A stretch of DNA of 64,000 bases from Rhizopus sp. PT2906 (Eukaryota; Mucoromycota; Mucoromycetes; Mucorales; Rhizopodaceae), in contig JAMYHX010000208.1 of the NCBI GenBank assembly GCA_025529335.1, positions 1 through 64,000 on the forward strand, in the 5' to 3' direction. The notes beneath the pieces are model-generated. The model was not told the DNA's origin. It ran no database searches and saw only the letters and a program-made list of their open reading frames with translations. A program made the position numbers and the translations under genes. This document shows, in pieces, positions 22,652 through 34,265 of the stretch. Numbering within the stretch: the first letter of the stretch is position 1; the number at the start of each line of letters is the position of its first letter.

Positions 22652-23551
22652 ATGGATCGTCTCAGAAAAGCATTCTCTATTCGACATGATCATCATATGT
22701 CCACCGTTCAACATAAGAAATCAGCTACAGATATATCACTAAATAATCCTACATCTTCATCACCATCAGCAGCAACAAGACCTAGATCACTTCATATAGA
22801 TCATGATGTGTCGGGAATACATATAGCACCGTTAAAGAAATCAATACAAAAAGAGAATATATCAATACCTGCAGATGATGATAAAGAAGAATATCTTCAA
22901 CTAGGTTTAAAATGTCATGAAAGAGGCGAACTTGAAAAAGCAACACATTACTGGAGATTGTCAGCAGAACGTGGCTCATCGTTAGGTTCATTTTTTTATG
23001 GAATTGCACTAAGGCATGGATGGGTAAGAAGATGAGATTATGTTTTGTGATAATAATTCTCACATACAACTTATAATAATAGGGATGTAAAAAGAATCCG
23101 ATAAAGGCAGTCAAGTATCTACAAAACGCAGCAGAGTCAGCAGTTTATGAACTACAAACAAACATTTCACAGTCAGCCATTGTGGCTAAATCAGAATTGG
23201 TACTTGCCATTTATGAATTAGGCATCTGTTTCCGTCACGGGTGGGGCGTAAGTAATGGATCACAGTTGTGAATTTAAATGATTTACATACATGAATTAGG
23301 TGCCAAAGAATTTAGAAACAGCAGCCTACTACTTTCAAATAGCTTCTAATTTGGGTGATCCAGATGCACAAAATGATTTGGGATTTTGCTATACACATGG
23401 CATTGGAGTTAAGAAGGATTTATATGCTGCAGCCAAATATTATCGTTTAGCAGAGAAGCAAGGTCAGGGCATTATCGGCAATTCTTGGATATGGAAAGAA
23501 AAGTATAATAAAGTAGAAGAACCTGGATGGGCAGTAAAAGTAAAGAAATAA
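22652..23551 (+). CDS. Sel1-repeat protein
   Basis: About 262 residues after removal of introns 23024-23082 and 23248-23299. The first 90 residues are Ser/His-rich and likely disordered (MDRLRKAFSIRHDHHMSTVQ). From about residue 85 onwards there are tandem Sel1-like helical pairs: YLQLGLKCHERGELEKATHY, then GCKKNPIKAVKYLQNAAES, then VPKNLETAAYYFQIASNLGD, then YTHGIGVKKDLYAAAKYYRL. Such repeats form superhelical scaffolds. The C-terminal GNSWIWKEKY element resembles fungal Sel1 proteins of the Dsf2 kind, but a specific role cannot be assigned. A T/C-rich leader precedes the ATG. Confidence 0.8.
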
Positions 23552-23709
23552 ATAAAAAAGGGAAATAAAAGGCAGGTTTCCTCGGTTCCCTTTATTGTTT
23601 TTCCGGATTTTTGTATCAGAGATAAACTTGTCAAACATTAAACCTGACAAAATTTAATAACGCTAATGCAAAATTTTTTATTCTTCTTTTTTTCCTTTTA
23701 AGCATAGAC

Positions 23710-25193
23710 ATGGGAAACAATATAAGTGCAAAATCAAAGGCTATAGACAAACAACTTAAATTAGAAAAGAAAAAGGCTGAAAAAGAGATCAAAATTTTAC
23801 TATTAGGTTAGTATTGTTCATAGAAGGATATATGACAGTATTAATGATGTGAAAAAAAAAGGTGCTGGTGACTCTGGAAAATCAACCATCATTAAGCAAA
23901 TGAGATTAATCCATGCTTCTGGATTTACAAAATATGAAAGAGAGAGCTTCCGTTTGATGATCTTCACCAACATAATAGGATCTATGCAAGCCTTATTAGA
24001 AGGTATGCACCACCATAAATTTACATTTGAAAACGAAGCTAATTGGGTAAGTAGTAACTGCTTAATGATGTTCAACTACTTATGATTATTAGAAATACAT
24101 TGCATTATTCGAAAGGAGGCCAACTTCTCTATCAATGCATGAACCTTACCCTATAGAATATCTTGAACCGCTAAAGTCACTTTGGAAGGACAAAGGAATA
24201 CAAGCGACCTTTGAAAAGAGCAATACATTTGCTTTTAATGAAGATATTTATTAGTAAGCATAATAATGAATTTCTATGATCTTGCTAATGATTTTTTATG
24301 ATCTTGCTTGCTTACATTCAATAGCTTTTTTGATCAATTAGATAGAATGTTTAGACCAGATTTTATGCCCACAGATGCTGATATTATACATTGTAGAATA
24401 AAGACAACAGGTATTTTTCTTTTTTGCATATGTGTCTGTATTTAAAATAAGTAATACGACCCCATTTCTAGGAATCGTGGAAACCAAATTTAGAAATGGA
24501 TCTGTCACATACAGAATGCTGGATGTTGGCGGGCAAAGAAGTGAGCGTAAAAAATGGTAAATCATTATATAGTATCCCGTAGTTATCATGAGCTAATATC
24601 TCCCCGTTAGGATTCACTGCTTTGATAATGTAGCTGCTATCTTGTTTGTAGTTGCCCTTAGTGGATATGATTGCTGTTTGGTTGAAGATAAATATTCCGT
24701 AAGTTGTACACATCATTACACAGATAATATGCTAACCATATAAATAGAACCAAGTAAGACTTATTAATTATCTTTATGAGCTTAAAACGTTGACAGTTTA
24801 CATATTAGATGTATGAGGCATTTATGCTATTTGAATCAATATGCAATTCAAAATGGTTCATAAACACCTCCATCATCCTCTTTCTAAACAAGAATGATTT
24901 GTTCAAGAAGAAGCTATTAAAATCAAGAATTACCAACTATTTTCCTGATTATAGAGGTTTTAATTTTTAATTTGCATTGTAGATCGTCGCTGACTTTATG
25001 CATAGGTTCTCCAACAGACTATAATCAAGCTAAAGAATACTTTAAAAGTAGGTTTTTAACCCTTAATACAAACCACGAAAAACAGATATACGTGCACTTT
25101 ACCGTAGCTACAGATACGCAGCTATTGGCTGTTGTCATGGAATCTGTTTCAGATAGCATTTTACAAGAAAACCTTCAAACTCTTTTACTGTAG
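23710..25193 (+). CDS. Heterotrimeric G-protein alpha subunit
   Basis: Encodes a G-alpha of about 350 residues across roughly nine exons. The N-terminus MGNNISAKSKAIDKQLKLE gives a myristoylation signal (Gly2, Ser6), but position 3 is Asn rather than the palmitoylated Cys common in fungal Gpa proteins. G1 is GAGDSGKSTIIKQMRL, the arginine switch is RIKTTGIVET, G3 is LDVGGQRSERKKW, G4 is FLNKNDLF and G5 is TVATDTQLL. The C-terminus ends ENLQTLLL, lacking the usual CGLM-like receptor-contact tail and pertussis-toxin cysteine. It couples receptors to downstream effectors by GTP cycling. Catalytic Gln and Arg are present, so GTPase activity is expected. Introns are placed by GT/AG and motif continuity. 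Confidence 0.9.
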
Positions 25194-25281
25194 CATTTCA
25201 ATTAACGCACCAATCAATTGATAATAAATACAACATCCCTTTTTCATTCATTTTCTTTCTTGTTCTTTCCACAGTCTGATC

Positions 25282-26623
25282 ATGATTTGCCCTAATTGCA
25301 GTAGTGCGGCGATTACGGAAGAGGATCGTGTATCCGTTTGCAATGATTGTGGAACTGTGCTGGAAGAAAATTTTATTAATATGGAGGAACAACCATTTGC
25401 AGGAGATCATGTTGGAAGGACGTTCATGGTACATCACAAGGTAAACACATGGAAAGATGCTCAATGCATAATACTAACCCCATCATTAGCCAAAAAAAGA
25501 CAATGTTCTAATCTATTGGATAAGAAAAGTGTTTCATTACTTTGGCTTTCCAGCAGAATCTACTCAGCAAACTGTTGAATTCTGCCATAAACACAGCAAG
25601 ATGCTAAACCATCACAGATCTGTTGAAACTGCGCTTATTTTAGCATCATTAATCGGCTGTGCAAAACAACCTGGCTGGCAAATTCATGATTACATTCGTG
25701 CCTTTCCTCAACCTGTAGAAACAAAAGGTCTTCGAAAAATGCAGCTTATAATCACTTTATTATTCAGCTCTCTTACAACAGCGGACCGCAACCTTCCAAC
25801 ACAACTGGAATATATGCTGGACAAAATATTTCCAATCGTCATAAAGCAAATGAAGAAGAAATTCAAAAAAACCTCCGTACATCTGCAAAGAAATAACATA
25901 AAGGAAACCGCACAGAAGCTGATTGACCTTTCAGATCATTTCCTTATCAGAGAAGGCAGAGGAAATCGACCCACTGTTGGTGCTGCAATACTGATAGCAG
26001 CCTTGTATGTGCAACAAAAGGGACAAAAGAAAATATCTAATGCGAAATCACCCTTAAGATTCTGGCAGTTTGATGAATTTAGTGATGTGTTAGTACGTGG
26101 TCATCATGCAATGAAGACTCGATACTTTGAATTAATCAAGCTTTTGAAAGAATGTTATGAAAAAGTACCATGGCTGACATCCGTTGTTTCTGGTCAATAT
26201 GCTGTCTATTTATTGGATGATATATTTAGCATGTTCAATATACCACAAGCTGAAACCCATGTCGCATATCAACGTCCAGTCATTCGCAGAGCCGAAGAAG
26301 GACGAGCAGTATTCGAAAAGGCTTTGAGCGAAGCTGAATTGCACTTTAAGGCAAACCTTTGCCCTGAAACCAACAGTATCCTTGAATATCAGCTATATAA
26401 ATTACTGAGTGAAGGCTATACTGTAGATGAACTAAAGGATTGCCATGAATCAATGATACGAAACATCTTTCATTCAATAATTTTTAAAGAGGAACATGAT
26501 TTTATACAGACCCCAGACGATCTCGATAACCCCATTGTAAATAACCAAGACATGTCTGAAAAAGAAATCAGCTTTTATATTAAAAATGGTACGCTTGTCC
26601 CTGACCCAGCCGTTGTAGATTAG
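25282..26623 (+). CDS. TFIIB/BRF-family factor, BRF2-like
   Basis: About 430 residues after removal of one intron (25441-25489). The N-terminal zinc ribbon is MICPNCSSAAITEEDRVSVC followed by NDCG, the TFIIB-type C-x2-C...C-x2-C arrangement. Helical repeats follow that resemble cyclin folds (VEFCHKHSKMLNHHRSVETA, then VGAAILIAALYVQQKGQKK). The extended C-terminus with PVIRRAEEGRAVFEKALSE is unlike general TFIIB. TFIIB-related factors help recruit RNA polymerase II or III; the length and single ribbon suit BRF2 (TFIIIB-50) better than BRF1. The cyclin folds are divergent, so the subfamily is uncertain. It lies 88 bases after the G-alpha stop codon and converges on the EF-hand gene. Confidence 0.65.
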
Positions 26624-26686
26624 AAGAAGTAACAAACTGTTTATGCAATTAAACTTGTAATTAAATATGCGAAATTAAAAAAGCTT

Positions 26687-27246
26687 TCATGATATTCCTA
26701 TCCTTTTACAAATCATTTCAAATTCATTTAAATCAATGATACCATCATGATTCATGTCTGCTTCATTCAGCATTTCCATAATCTGTTGCTGAGTCCATGA
26801 GGGCTCTTCCGCAGCACACACTTTCATTAGGCTATCTAGCGTAATACCATCTACATTTGTATCTGCTAGCATATCAAAGACTATCTGTGCTTTAGATTCT
26901 TCTTGCTCTTCTGGTATAAATTCATCGTCTTTATCAAGTTCTGTATCTTCAGCCTATACATAATCATATTCTAAAATAAATTCATAATTGGGCTTTTGAT
27001 CATACACACCTGAAGCTCATGCACTATATTGATAAAGTCATCTATGCCTATCGTTCCTTCCTTTTTTCTACCAACCGAATCAAGAATATCCTCTATATCA
27101 GTAAGCTGTACGGGCAACTTTAACATCAATAGTGCTTGATAAAGTGCTTCACTATTTAAATAGCCCGTTTCTTCAATATCACATCTATTGAATACTAGCA
27201 ATAGCTTTTCAATAAACAATTTATATACATGACAACTATGCTTCAT
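26687..27246 (-). CDS. EF-hand protein of the calmodulin/centrin type
   Basis: Two exons encode about 170 residues. Start MKHSCHVYKLFIEKLLLVFN is at ATG 27244-27246. The first EF-hand loop is degenerate (RCDIEETGYLNSEAL) and so are the next two (GRKKEGTIGIDDFINIV and DTNVDGITLDSLMKV). The last loop, ADMNHDGIIDLNEFEMI, has canonical Asp, Asn, Asp and Glu ligands. An acidic linker with ELDKDDEFIPEEQEE joins the halves. The intron (about 26957-27009) has GT/AG ends. This is a calcium sensor by family; only one hand looks fully competent, so it may act as a light chain or a weak sensor. Confidence 0.8.
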
Positions 27247-27779
27247 ATCTTACTCTTTTCTAATTGTCTTTTTGACTGTTTTTTCATTGGAAAGAAATGG
27301 GATATGTCAAAGAAAGAGAGAAGGAGAGAGAGAGAGAAAGAGAGAGAGACAGGCAAAGAGAGTGGATATTTTAGGTCTCCGAAATTTTTTACTCTGCTTT
27401 GCTCATAAGGCTTAATTCAACAAGATAGGATCAAATATGCTCAAAAGAACAGGTTTATATCTAATATTCTCGATAGTTATAGATTCTGCTGTATCATCAT
27501 GGAAGAAATACAAGGAGGCGGTAAAGGCGTTGTCTCAGAAAAGTGTAAACTAGGATCAGTAAAAAGACAATTTGTAAATCCTTTGCAAGATGATCATAGA
27601 ATCCCTTTTGGATATTTAAAAGAGAAACTCGAGATAGGTTATTGTTGATCAAAAAGAATCCTTTCAAGGCTGCAATAAAAAATATAGTGTACGTCACACT
27701 ACTTTTGCGGAATTCCAAATCAATGATAAAAACATTGAAGGGGGCAATTTCTTTAGAAACTTTCAAACAGCATTTGATC
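27247..27779. other. Intergenic with GA-rich tract
   Basis: Holds a GA-rich low-complexity tract (about 27310-27362). A 37-codon plus-strand frame at 27437 (MLKRTGLYLIFSIVIDSAVS) reads like protein but ends quickly, and I cannot support it as a gene. Confidence 0.4.
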
Positions 27780-28201
27780 ATGTCAACAGAACAAAGGACT
27801 CCAAGTGAAGAAATTTTATCACAAAAAGTAATGAATAGACACAAAATAGCCAATGCTTAAATTTAACTCTATTTTTTATAGTGGGATCGCGCCATTTCTA
27901 ATTTTGTTGTAAAGACTGGTCTCGGTTTAAGTGTTGGTATTGTTGCATCTGCATTATTATTCAAGAGTAAAGGAAAAAAAAGGTCAATTAGATACGTAAT
28001 GAACTCATCAACTCTTATTAGAGCGTACTTGGCCTATTGCTATCTCTACTGGCTGGGGCTTTGGTGTTGCCTATGCTGACGCTCAGGTATTATATAACTT
28101 TTGTGATTCTAGTTCTTTACTCATATACCTATCCTTAGCGTATCTTCCACCCTTCCAACGTCCCTGGTGCAAAGTTTGAAAAAGAAGAGCCTTCTCTTTA
28201 G
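27780..28201 (+). CDS. MIC10: MICOS complex subunit Mic10
   Basis: A protein of about 86 residues spliced from four exons. Exon 1 is MSTEQRTPSEEILSQK, exon 2 WDRAISNFVVKTGLGLSVGI and on, exon 3 RTWPIAISTGWGFGVAYADA, and exon 4 ends FEKEEPSL with TAG at 28199-28201. Mic10 bends the inner mitochondrial membrane at crista junctions. The two hydrophobic segments each carry the glycine motifs used for oligomerisation (GLGLSVG and GWGFGVAYAD), and length and order match the family. Intron starts are GTAATG, GTAAAG and GTATTA, with TATAG, TTATTAG and CCTTAG acceptors. The small spliced exons make this gene easy to miss. Confidence 0.92.
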
Positions 28202-28612
28202 ATTAGATGCTGTACATGATAGTAATAACAATAAATGAAAAAAAAAAGTGCAAAAAAGAGGAGGATCTACACCATCAGTTGACTATATGATATGTTTCCA
28301 GTATTTTATTTGATCAACTAAGCAGAAGCTTGTGTCATTAAAAATATCGAGAATGAGGCAGATCTGTATTGCGTCAATGGGTATATTTATAAGGGAAGGG
28401 AGGGGAGGGTAATATTAAAATGGGAGGATGTAAAGGCTTTCATTTGATGAAATGACAACAATGAAGGGACATTGAAGCCATACTGTATTTTTATTAAAAT
28501 GCCTATAATAAAATGTAAGCTTATACATCATTTTAGTAAAGCAACAAATCTATTTCAATTGCTGTCAATTCTTTTTGCCAATTGATGTTCTGTTGTCTTT
28601 CTTTCTTATTTA
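28202..28612. other. Intergenic, no gene supported
   Basis: A 411-base spacer with a G-rich tract near 28394-28430, AT-rich terminator-like sequence and the SNF5 leader. No frame of note. Confidence 0.4.
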
Positions 28613-30324
28613 ATGAGTTCTAGCCTTGCGCCTATAAAACAGAGCATTAAGCGTCAACCAAAAGAGAATAGACAGTCTGGAATAAGCAGATCAAGTCAGG
28701 CAAATTCCTCTGCTCTACAGCAGCCAAGGCTTTCTCGTGCCAAGCAAAAATCAAAAAAAATATCAGCAACTTTAACACTCCAGCCAATCCAGGATCAAGT
28801 GGATGTAAACCAGACAAAACTAGACATGTACTTGCATAAAGAACAACAGCATCAGAACTCAGTCGACATACAGCAAAAGAGAGCTATAGAACTTATTCAA
28901 GAAAAGAAGCATGAGCTTAATATGAGCACTAAAATGCGTCAATTAAGACAGAAAAAGAAGAAATTCTCTTTAGGATATGATCATCAAGAATACGGAAAAG
29001 TAACAAACGCCGAGAAAAGTGATATCATACTCTTAAAGACCAAGACGCGTAGTCGCTATCAACATATACTCCAAAGGTAATAATGCCAACTGCCTTAAAC
29101 CGCTCTAATGTTTTGATTCCAATTAGTCCTTTTGATGGATATGGTGAGGCTGATGTTGAAGAGATACTGATACCCATTCGATTGGACATACAAAATGATG
29201 GATATAGAATATGCGATACGTTTGTCTGGAATGTCAATGGTAAATTAACCCCGAGGATTCCAGTTTGACTCAAATTAATAACTGACAACAGATCCATCAA
29301 TATCTCCTATCCAATTTGCAAGAATTACTTGTGATGACTTGAGCTTACCTTTATATTTCGTACGATTCATTGCAGCAAGCATAGTGGACCAGATTGAGAA
29401 TTATTATTCAAGTATGTATGGTGCGCATGAAGAAAATGTAGAATCAACACCATTCCATCATCCACTTGCAAGAAGAAATACAAAACTTAAAGACGAGATG
29501 CTTGATTTGAAATCGGACTTGTTTACAAGCAAGACTGAACTTAGGGTTTTTATCAAAGTAAGAGGCATACAGAGAAAGATAACCACATATAACATAATAT
29601 GATTAGCTTGATATTACTATTGGTAATATGAAGCTAAATGATAAGTTTGAATGGGACATTACTTGCAAAGACAACTCTCCTGAAGCATTTGCAAAGGTGT
29701 TGGTATCAGAATTAGGATTACCAGGTGAATTTAAGTACGTTGCTTCATACAATTGTCAATACAGAAAGCCTTATTGGATTCCTAGATCAGCGATTGCTCA
29801 TTCTATACGGGAACAAATCTATACTTATGTAAAGAGTTTGCATTTATCTGGATATCATATTTGGAATAAATCCATCATGAACCGTAGATTCAAAAAGTCC
29901 TTTTTACCCATTGTAAAAATAGCAACGAGAAACAACAAGAAGATCAAGTGTTTTACTCCAAGTATAGCACAGATACTGGATACTGAACTTGTCTATATGG
30001 AAAAAGAGACAATACGTGAATCAAGGTAAGCATCAGACGTATAAAAGTAATTTTATGAATCTATTTGATCTAATATGTAGATTAAAAAGAAGAAATATTC
30101 GTCGTGGTCAAAAAGCGATTACTCTACCAAGCCTTGAACCTTTAGCTACCTTTCGCTTTGTGCATGCTGAAAAACTAGAAAAGGACAAGTATTCAGTAAA
30201 AGAACGGGTGAATACAATAGACAATGTCATTACCCCACTGTTCTCGTATCAATTAGTAGATAATAACACAGAACGTGTATACTTTACGTCTAGTGAAAAA
30301 GCGTCTATGAACATCTTTGATTAG
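28613..30324 (+). CDS. SNF5: SNF5/INI1-type chromatin-remodelling subunit
   Basis: SNF5-domain proteins (Snf5, Sfh1, SMARCB1) are core subunits of SWI/SNF and RSC remodellers. The N-terminal 155 residues are basic and disordered. After an intron, the first repeat of the domain reads EILIPIRLDIQNDGYRICDT and FVWNVN, spliced to DPSISPIQFARITCDDLSLP. The second repeat reads LDITIGNMKLNDKFEWDITC and SPEAFAKVLVSELGLPGEFK, followed by SAIAHSIREQIYTYV after removal of an intron that starts at GTACGTTG near 29738. A C-terminal basic block (LKRRNIRRGQKAITLPSLEP) matches the region after the domain in this family. About five introns. Choosing between Snf5 and Sfh1 is not possible here. Confidence 0.87.
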
Positions 30325-30418
30325 CTACTTAGATATATACAATGTTTATTTCTGTCTATTTAGAGAATAAATCATTGCTACATTTACAAACAAACATGTT
30401 TAGACTATTTTATTTTAT

Positions 30419-32255
30419 TTATGCAGTTCGTTGACGAGGAGCAGAACGGATAATATTATCTACACGCAAGATCATTTCAGCTGCCTCAGAGGCAGATAAA
30501 AGCACTTGTTTCTTGAGCTTGAATGATTCGGTAATACCCAACTCCCTAACATCAGCCACTTCACCACGGACCATGTCCAAACCATATGTATCCTTGCCAT
30601 CATAGTGAGCAGCTCTTAATTGGGAAACCAGCTCGGAAGAATCAAAACCGGCATTGTCTGCCAAAATAGTGGGCATTTGACGTAAAGCCTTTGCAAAAGA
30701 TTCAGCAGCGATGGCACGCTTACCAGCTGTCTTGGCAGCAACTTCATCAGCAGCCTTAGACATGAGCATTTCAGCACAACCACCACCCAAGACGGTTCTT
30801 GGTTCCTTTACTGTTTGTGACAAGACACAGAGAGCATCATGAAGAGATCTTTCTGCTTCATCCAACAATTGTTGAGTAGCACCACGCAAAACGACGGTAC
30901 ATGCTTCACCAGCAGCTACACCAGAGAACTTGATCAATTTGTCTTCACCAATAATAACTTCTTCAATCAAATCACAGTGTCCAAGCTTGACTAATTCTGG
31001 ATGATCAAAGGTAGAGGCAATTTCACCACCAGTGACCAAGGCTAATCTTTCGACACCTTCAAAGTCGGCGTGTTCAATGCTAGCAATGCCTGCATCAGCC
31101 AAGAGTTGTTCGGGCCAGTTATAGATCAATTGACGGTTCACAAAGCAGTTGATGCCGTGAGCTTTGATTTTCTCAACCTTTTCCTTCATCTTGTCACGTT
31201 CTGCACGCTCTAATTCGGCTAATTTACCTGTGGCATCGACCTTGACACGAGCGCCGAAAATTTTGATTTTATCGGTATCCATGGCTGTAATATAAAAAAA
31301 AAGTTAGGTTATAAAGTAGTATTATTTATATACAACTTACATGTATTAGCAATAAGGATCTTTGCATTTTCAATTCGCTTAGGACAGTTGACGCCAATGG
31401 ATTTATCGAGAATAAAACCTTCATCCAAATAAGAGTCACTCAACTTTCCTCCTGGCTTCTTAATAATCTGAATATTTTCCAAATTGGTGGATCCTTTCAG
31501 ACGTAAGACAGCGTCAACAGCCAATTCGGCAAAGTACTCCTTGTCTTGGGATAAAACCTTGGAGCTGAGTGTTGTTTTGGCAATATTAATTAAATCTTGA
31601 CGGAATAAATCTTTGTTTTTGCTGTTATCCAATGCGCTTGCCTCCAAGGCCTTGTAAGCAGCAGCAGAAGCGAGTCTATAGCCTTCGATGATTGTTTGTG
31701 GATGAATATGTTGATTCACCAAGAATTCTGCTTGACGTAAAAGCTCAGCTGCCAAAACACAGACAGATGTTGTGCCATCACCTACTTCATCATCTTGAAC
31801 TTTGGAAATATTTACAAGTACTTTAGCAGCTGCATTGTCGAGAGCAATTGATTTCAAGATAGTAGCGCCATCATTCGTCACGAGAATTTCACCATTTGTA
31901 GCAGATTGAAGAATCTTGTCCTATATTGATTGTTATTTTTTGATTTACCATCAGGTTTCTCTTTTTAATAAAGAAAAGATTGTTTTTTTTCTTACCATGC
32001 CTTTAGGACCAAGAGTACTCTTGACTAAATCACCAACTGCAATAGCACCGATGAAAGATGACTACAAGATCAAACATATAAAATTTTAATTTTTTATATA
32101 TTATTTAAAAAATATTTGTTTGTATATATATATATATATACCAAACGCGCATTTTCAGCTCTTTCTTCAGTAGCTTGATCTTGGAAAATATTAACAGGAG
32201 CCAAAGACTAAAGAAGTTAGTTATAAAGAACAAGATTAACCTAATTGCTTACCAT
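30419..32255 (-). CDS. CCT2: Chaperonin CCT/TRiC subunit beta
   Basis: CCT2 is one of eight subunits of the cytosolic chaperonin that folds actin and tubulin. The first coding exon is only the ATG (32253-32255) followed by a GTAAGC donor; exon 2 gives SLAPVNIFQDQATEERAENA. Later exons supply SSFIGAIAVGDLVKSTLGPK and MTNDGATILKSIALDN, then DDEVGDGTTSVCVLAAELL (the ATP-binding GDGTT motif). The 287-codon last exon includes VVLRGATQQLLDEAERSLHD and GGGCAEMLMSKAADEVA. The C-terminus is RSAPRQRTA, stop at 30419-30421. Length is near 530 residues, normal for CCT. It converges on SNF5 and lies in tandem downstream of the MBP1 gene, 111 bases apart. Confidence 0.95.
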
Positions 32256-32366
32256 TCTCTCGCTCTTTCCTTTTTTTATTTAGAAAGTAAAAGAAAAGAA
32301 AGGAAAGGAAAAAAAAAGGGGAGGGACTTGTCATTGATGTGCTCCGACAAACATGCTCCGACAAAA

Positions 32367-34265
32367 TCACTCTTTATTCATAAACAGTAATTCATCAAAG
32401 GAAGATAAAAGAGGGAGTAGCATCAAATCAACATTTTCATAGGAAACATTACAACACATTGAAATAAGCCTTTTATACTTTTGATGCTTCTCGCTTGGTG
32501 TTTGAAGCTTAAGCTCATGTAGTTCTTGAACACGCTTCTTTCGTAGTTCTTGTAATCGTTCTAGTTCATTCTGTAAACTCTCTAATTCTTCTTTTATTGC
32601 TGATGGTTCATCTTTTTGTTGTTGTTGTTGTTGTAGTTGTTGCTGTTCTTTAATAATTTGCTCTAATGTCTCTTTTTGTAGTTTTTGTGTTTGCTTTGAT
32701 AATAGAGTAGATAACCTCACAGACTCTTCTTCTACCTCAACTAGCCTTGCTGGATCAAACTGAATTTGTTCGAGGGTATGTTGTGTTCCAGCCAAACGCT
32801 TTTTAGCTAATACCAAATCATTCTTTTTCTCCTTGATGAGATGGTCCTTTTGTATTAAATCTCTTTCATAATTGCCTGCAAATCCATCAAATAACTGAGA
32901 CAGAATAGGCGGTTTGTCATTCACGATGATCGTCTTGAATAATTCTTCAATCTTTTGCCTCAATACTGTTCGTTGTTTTGTTTCTGTTCGATAAGGTTCC
33001 ATCAATGTTCTACTTTGACCTGTCCTTTCTGCTTCAGCCAAATAATCCTTTGCTGTCATACCTTCTTCATTGGCGATTTCTGCACTTGCTCCTGCCTCCA
33101 TCAAAAGACGGACAATCTTTTTATTTCCTATCCTTGCTGCAATATTGAGTGCCGTATCTCCATATATGTCTTGTACGTTTAGAATAGAAATAAGTTGGGG
33201 TACATTATGTTGACCAACTGTCTCAATCAAGCATTCCATATAATATCTGGATGCATGTACCTTTCCTTTCCAACTTGCTGTAGACGCCACATGATGAAAT
33301 ACAGTTTGATCCTTCTTGTCAATATTGAACACTGTCTCCATCAACATATTTATCAAGAATACAAATGATTTTGAATCAAAATTATTTGTAAACAGTACAC
33401 TTCGCATCAGAGCTGTCTGTCCCTTATAGTTCACTCTATAAATATCTGCCCCTTGCTCAATCAAGAGCTTGACCAGTTTTAATCTACCCATAGCTGCTGC
33501 CCAATGTAAACTTGTATGTCCTTCGTCATCAATAATCACATTGACGTCTAGATCAGGAGGTCGTTCTAACAGAATAGTTGGTATGCCTGAATCATCCGAT
33601 ATAAAGTACTGAAGCAATTGTTGTGCATAAGTTGGTCGATCATCGTTAAACATCAAGTGTTGTTCATCTTCAAACAGAGGGCGTTTTCTTTTTTGACTTC
33701 TACTGTCATCCAATAGGCTGAGCTGGTCAACCATCCCTTCTTCCATAGCTGTGGCTTCATCAAGATCATGATCTAATCTGATCTTTTTTGTAATCTTTTT
33801 TTTCTTTGGTATAGATTTCATCTTTTTTGGTTTTGGATTAAGGTTGTTCATATGTTTTGGTGCTAGCGGTGGACTCACGTCACCCTGTACATAGTCAAGA
33901 ATTGGTCTTAGAATAATATCTACTTGATATTGTTCGGCTAATGCCACACCACGCTCAAAGGGTACCCATGTTCCTAAAAGAAAATGAGCAACTATATATA
34001 TATATATATATTCATAAATAGGAGGTAATTCCTTACCTTGATATTTTCCATAGCCACCTTGTACTTTTTCATGAGGACCAGTCTGGACTTCTCTTTCTAA
34101 TATGCGAGTTCTCTGTGGTTTATCAAATTCGGCCACTTTTAGTATTTGTGTTGCATTAAGAAACCCATCAGATCTTCTCTTCATGACAGCAATGTCTTTA
34201 CATATCATTTCATAAACAGGTACTCCTGAATAGGTTGCTTTGTATATTTGCGGTGGTTGAGACAT
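32367..34265 (-). CDS. MBP1: APSES/KilA-N cell-cycle transcription factor (Mbp1/Res type)
   Basis: DNA-binding subunit of an MBF-like complex that drives G1/S transcription. Start MSQPPQIYKATYSGVPVYEM is at ATG 34263-34265; upstream codons in the frame are only T-tract-encoded hydrophobics. The APSES domain contains RRSDGFLNATQILKVAEFDK and TWVPFERGVALAEQY, joined across an intron at 33974-34036. That intron is 63 bases long, in frame and stop-free. Ankyrin repeats follow (HTSLHWAAAMGRLKLVKLLI, then DTALNIAARIGNKKIVRLLM, then GASAEIANEEGMTAKDY). A glutamine/leucine coiled coil sits near the C-terminus, where Mbp1-class proteins bind Swi6. Two bipartite basic runs (KPKKMKSIPKKKK, SQKRKRP) look like nuclear signals. 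Confidence 0.9.
   Translation of the reverse strand: MSQPPQIYKATYSGVPVYEMICKDIAVMKRRSDGFLNATQILKVAEFDKPQRTRILEREVQTGPHEKVQGGYGKYQGKELPPIYEYIYIYIVAHFLLGTWVPFERGVALAEQYQVDIILRPILDYVQGDVSPPLAPKHMNNLNPKPKKMKSIPKKKKITKKIRLDHDLDEATAMEEGMVDQLSLLDDSRSQKRKRPLFEDEQHLMFNDDRPTYAQQLLQYFISDDSGIPTILLERPPDLDVNVIIDDEGHTSLHWAAAMGRLKLVKLLIEQGADIYRVNYKGQTALMRSVLFTNNFDSKSFVFLINMLMETVFNIDKKDQTVFHHVASTASWKGKVHASRYYMECLIETVGQHNVPQLISILNVQDIYGDTALNIAARIGNKKIVRLLMEAGASAEIANEEGMTAKDYLAEAERTGQSRTLMEPYRTETKQRTVLRQKIEELFKTIIVNDKPPILSQLFDGFAGNYERDLIQKDHLIKEKKNDLVLAKKRLAGTQHTLEQIQFDPARLVEVEEESVRLSTLLSKQTQKLQKETLEQIIKEQQQLQQQQQQKDEPSAIKEELESLQNELERLQELRKKRVQELHELKLQTPSEKHQKYKRLISMCCNVSYENVDLMLLPLLSSFDELLFMNKE

Noticed and set aside
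27310..27362. GA-rich tract considered as a CRISPR-like or regulatory array
   Set aside because: Simple low-complexity sequence without repeat-spacer structure.
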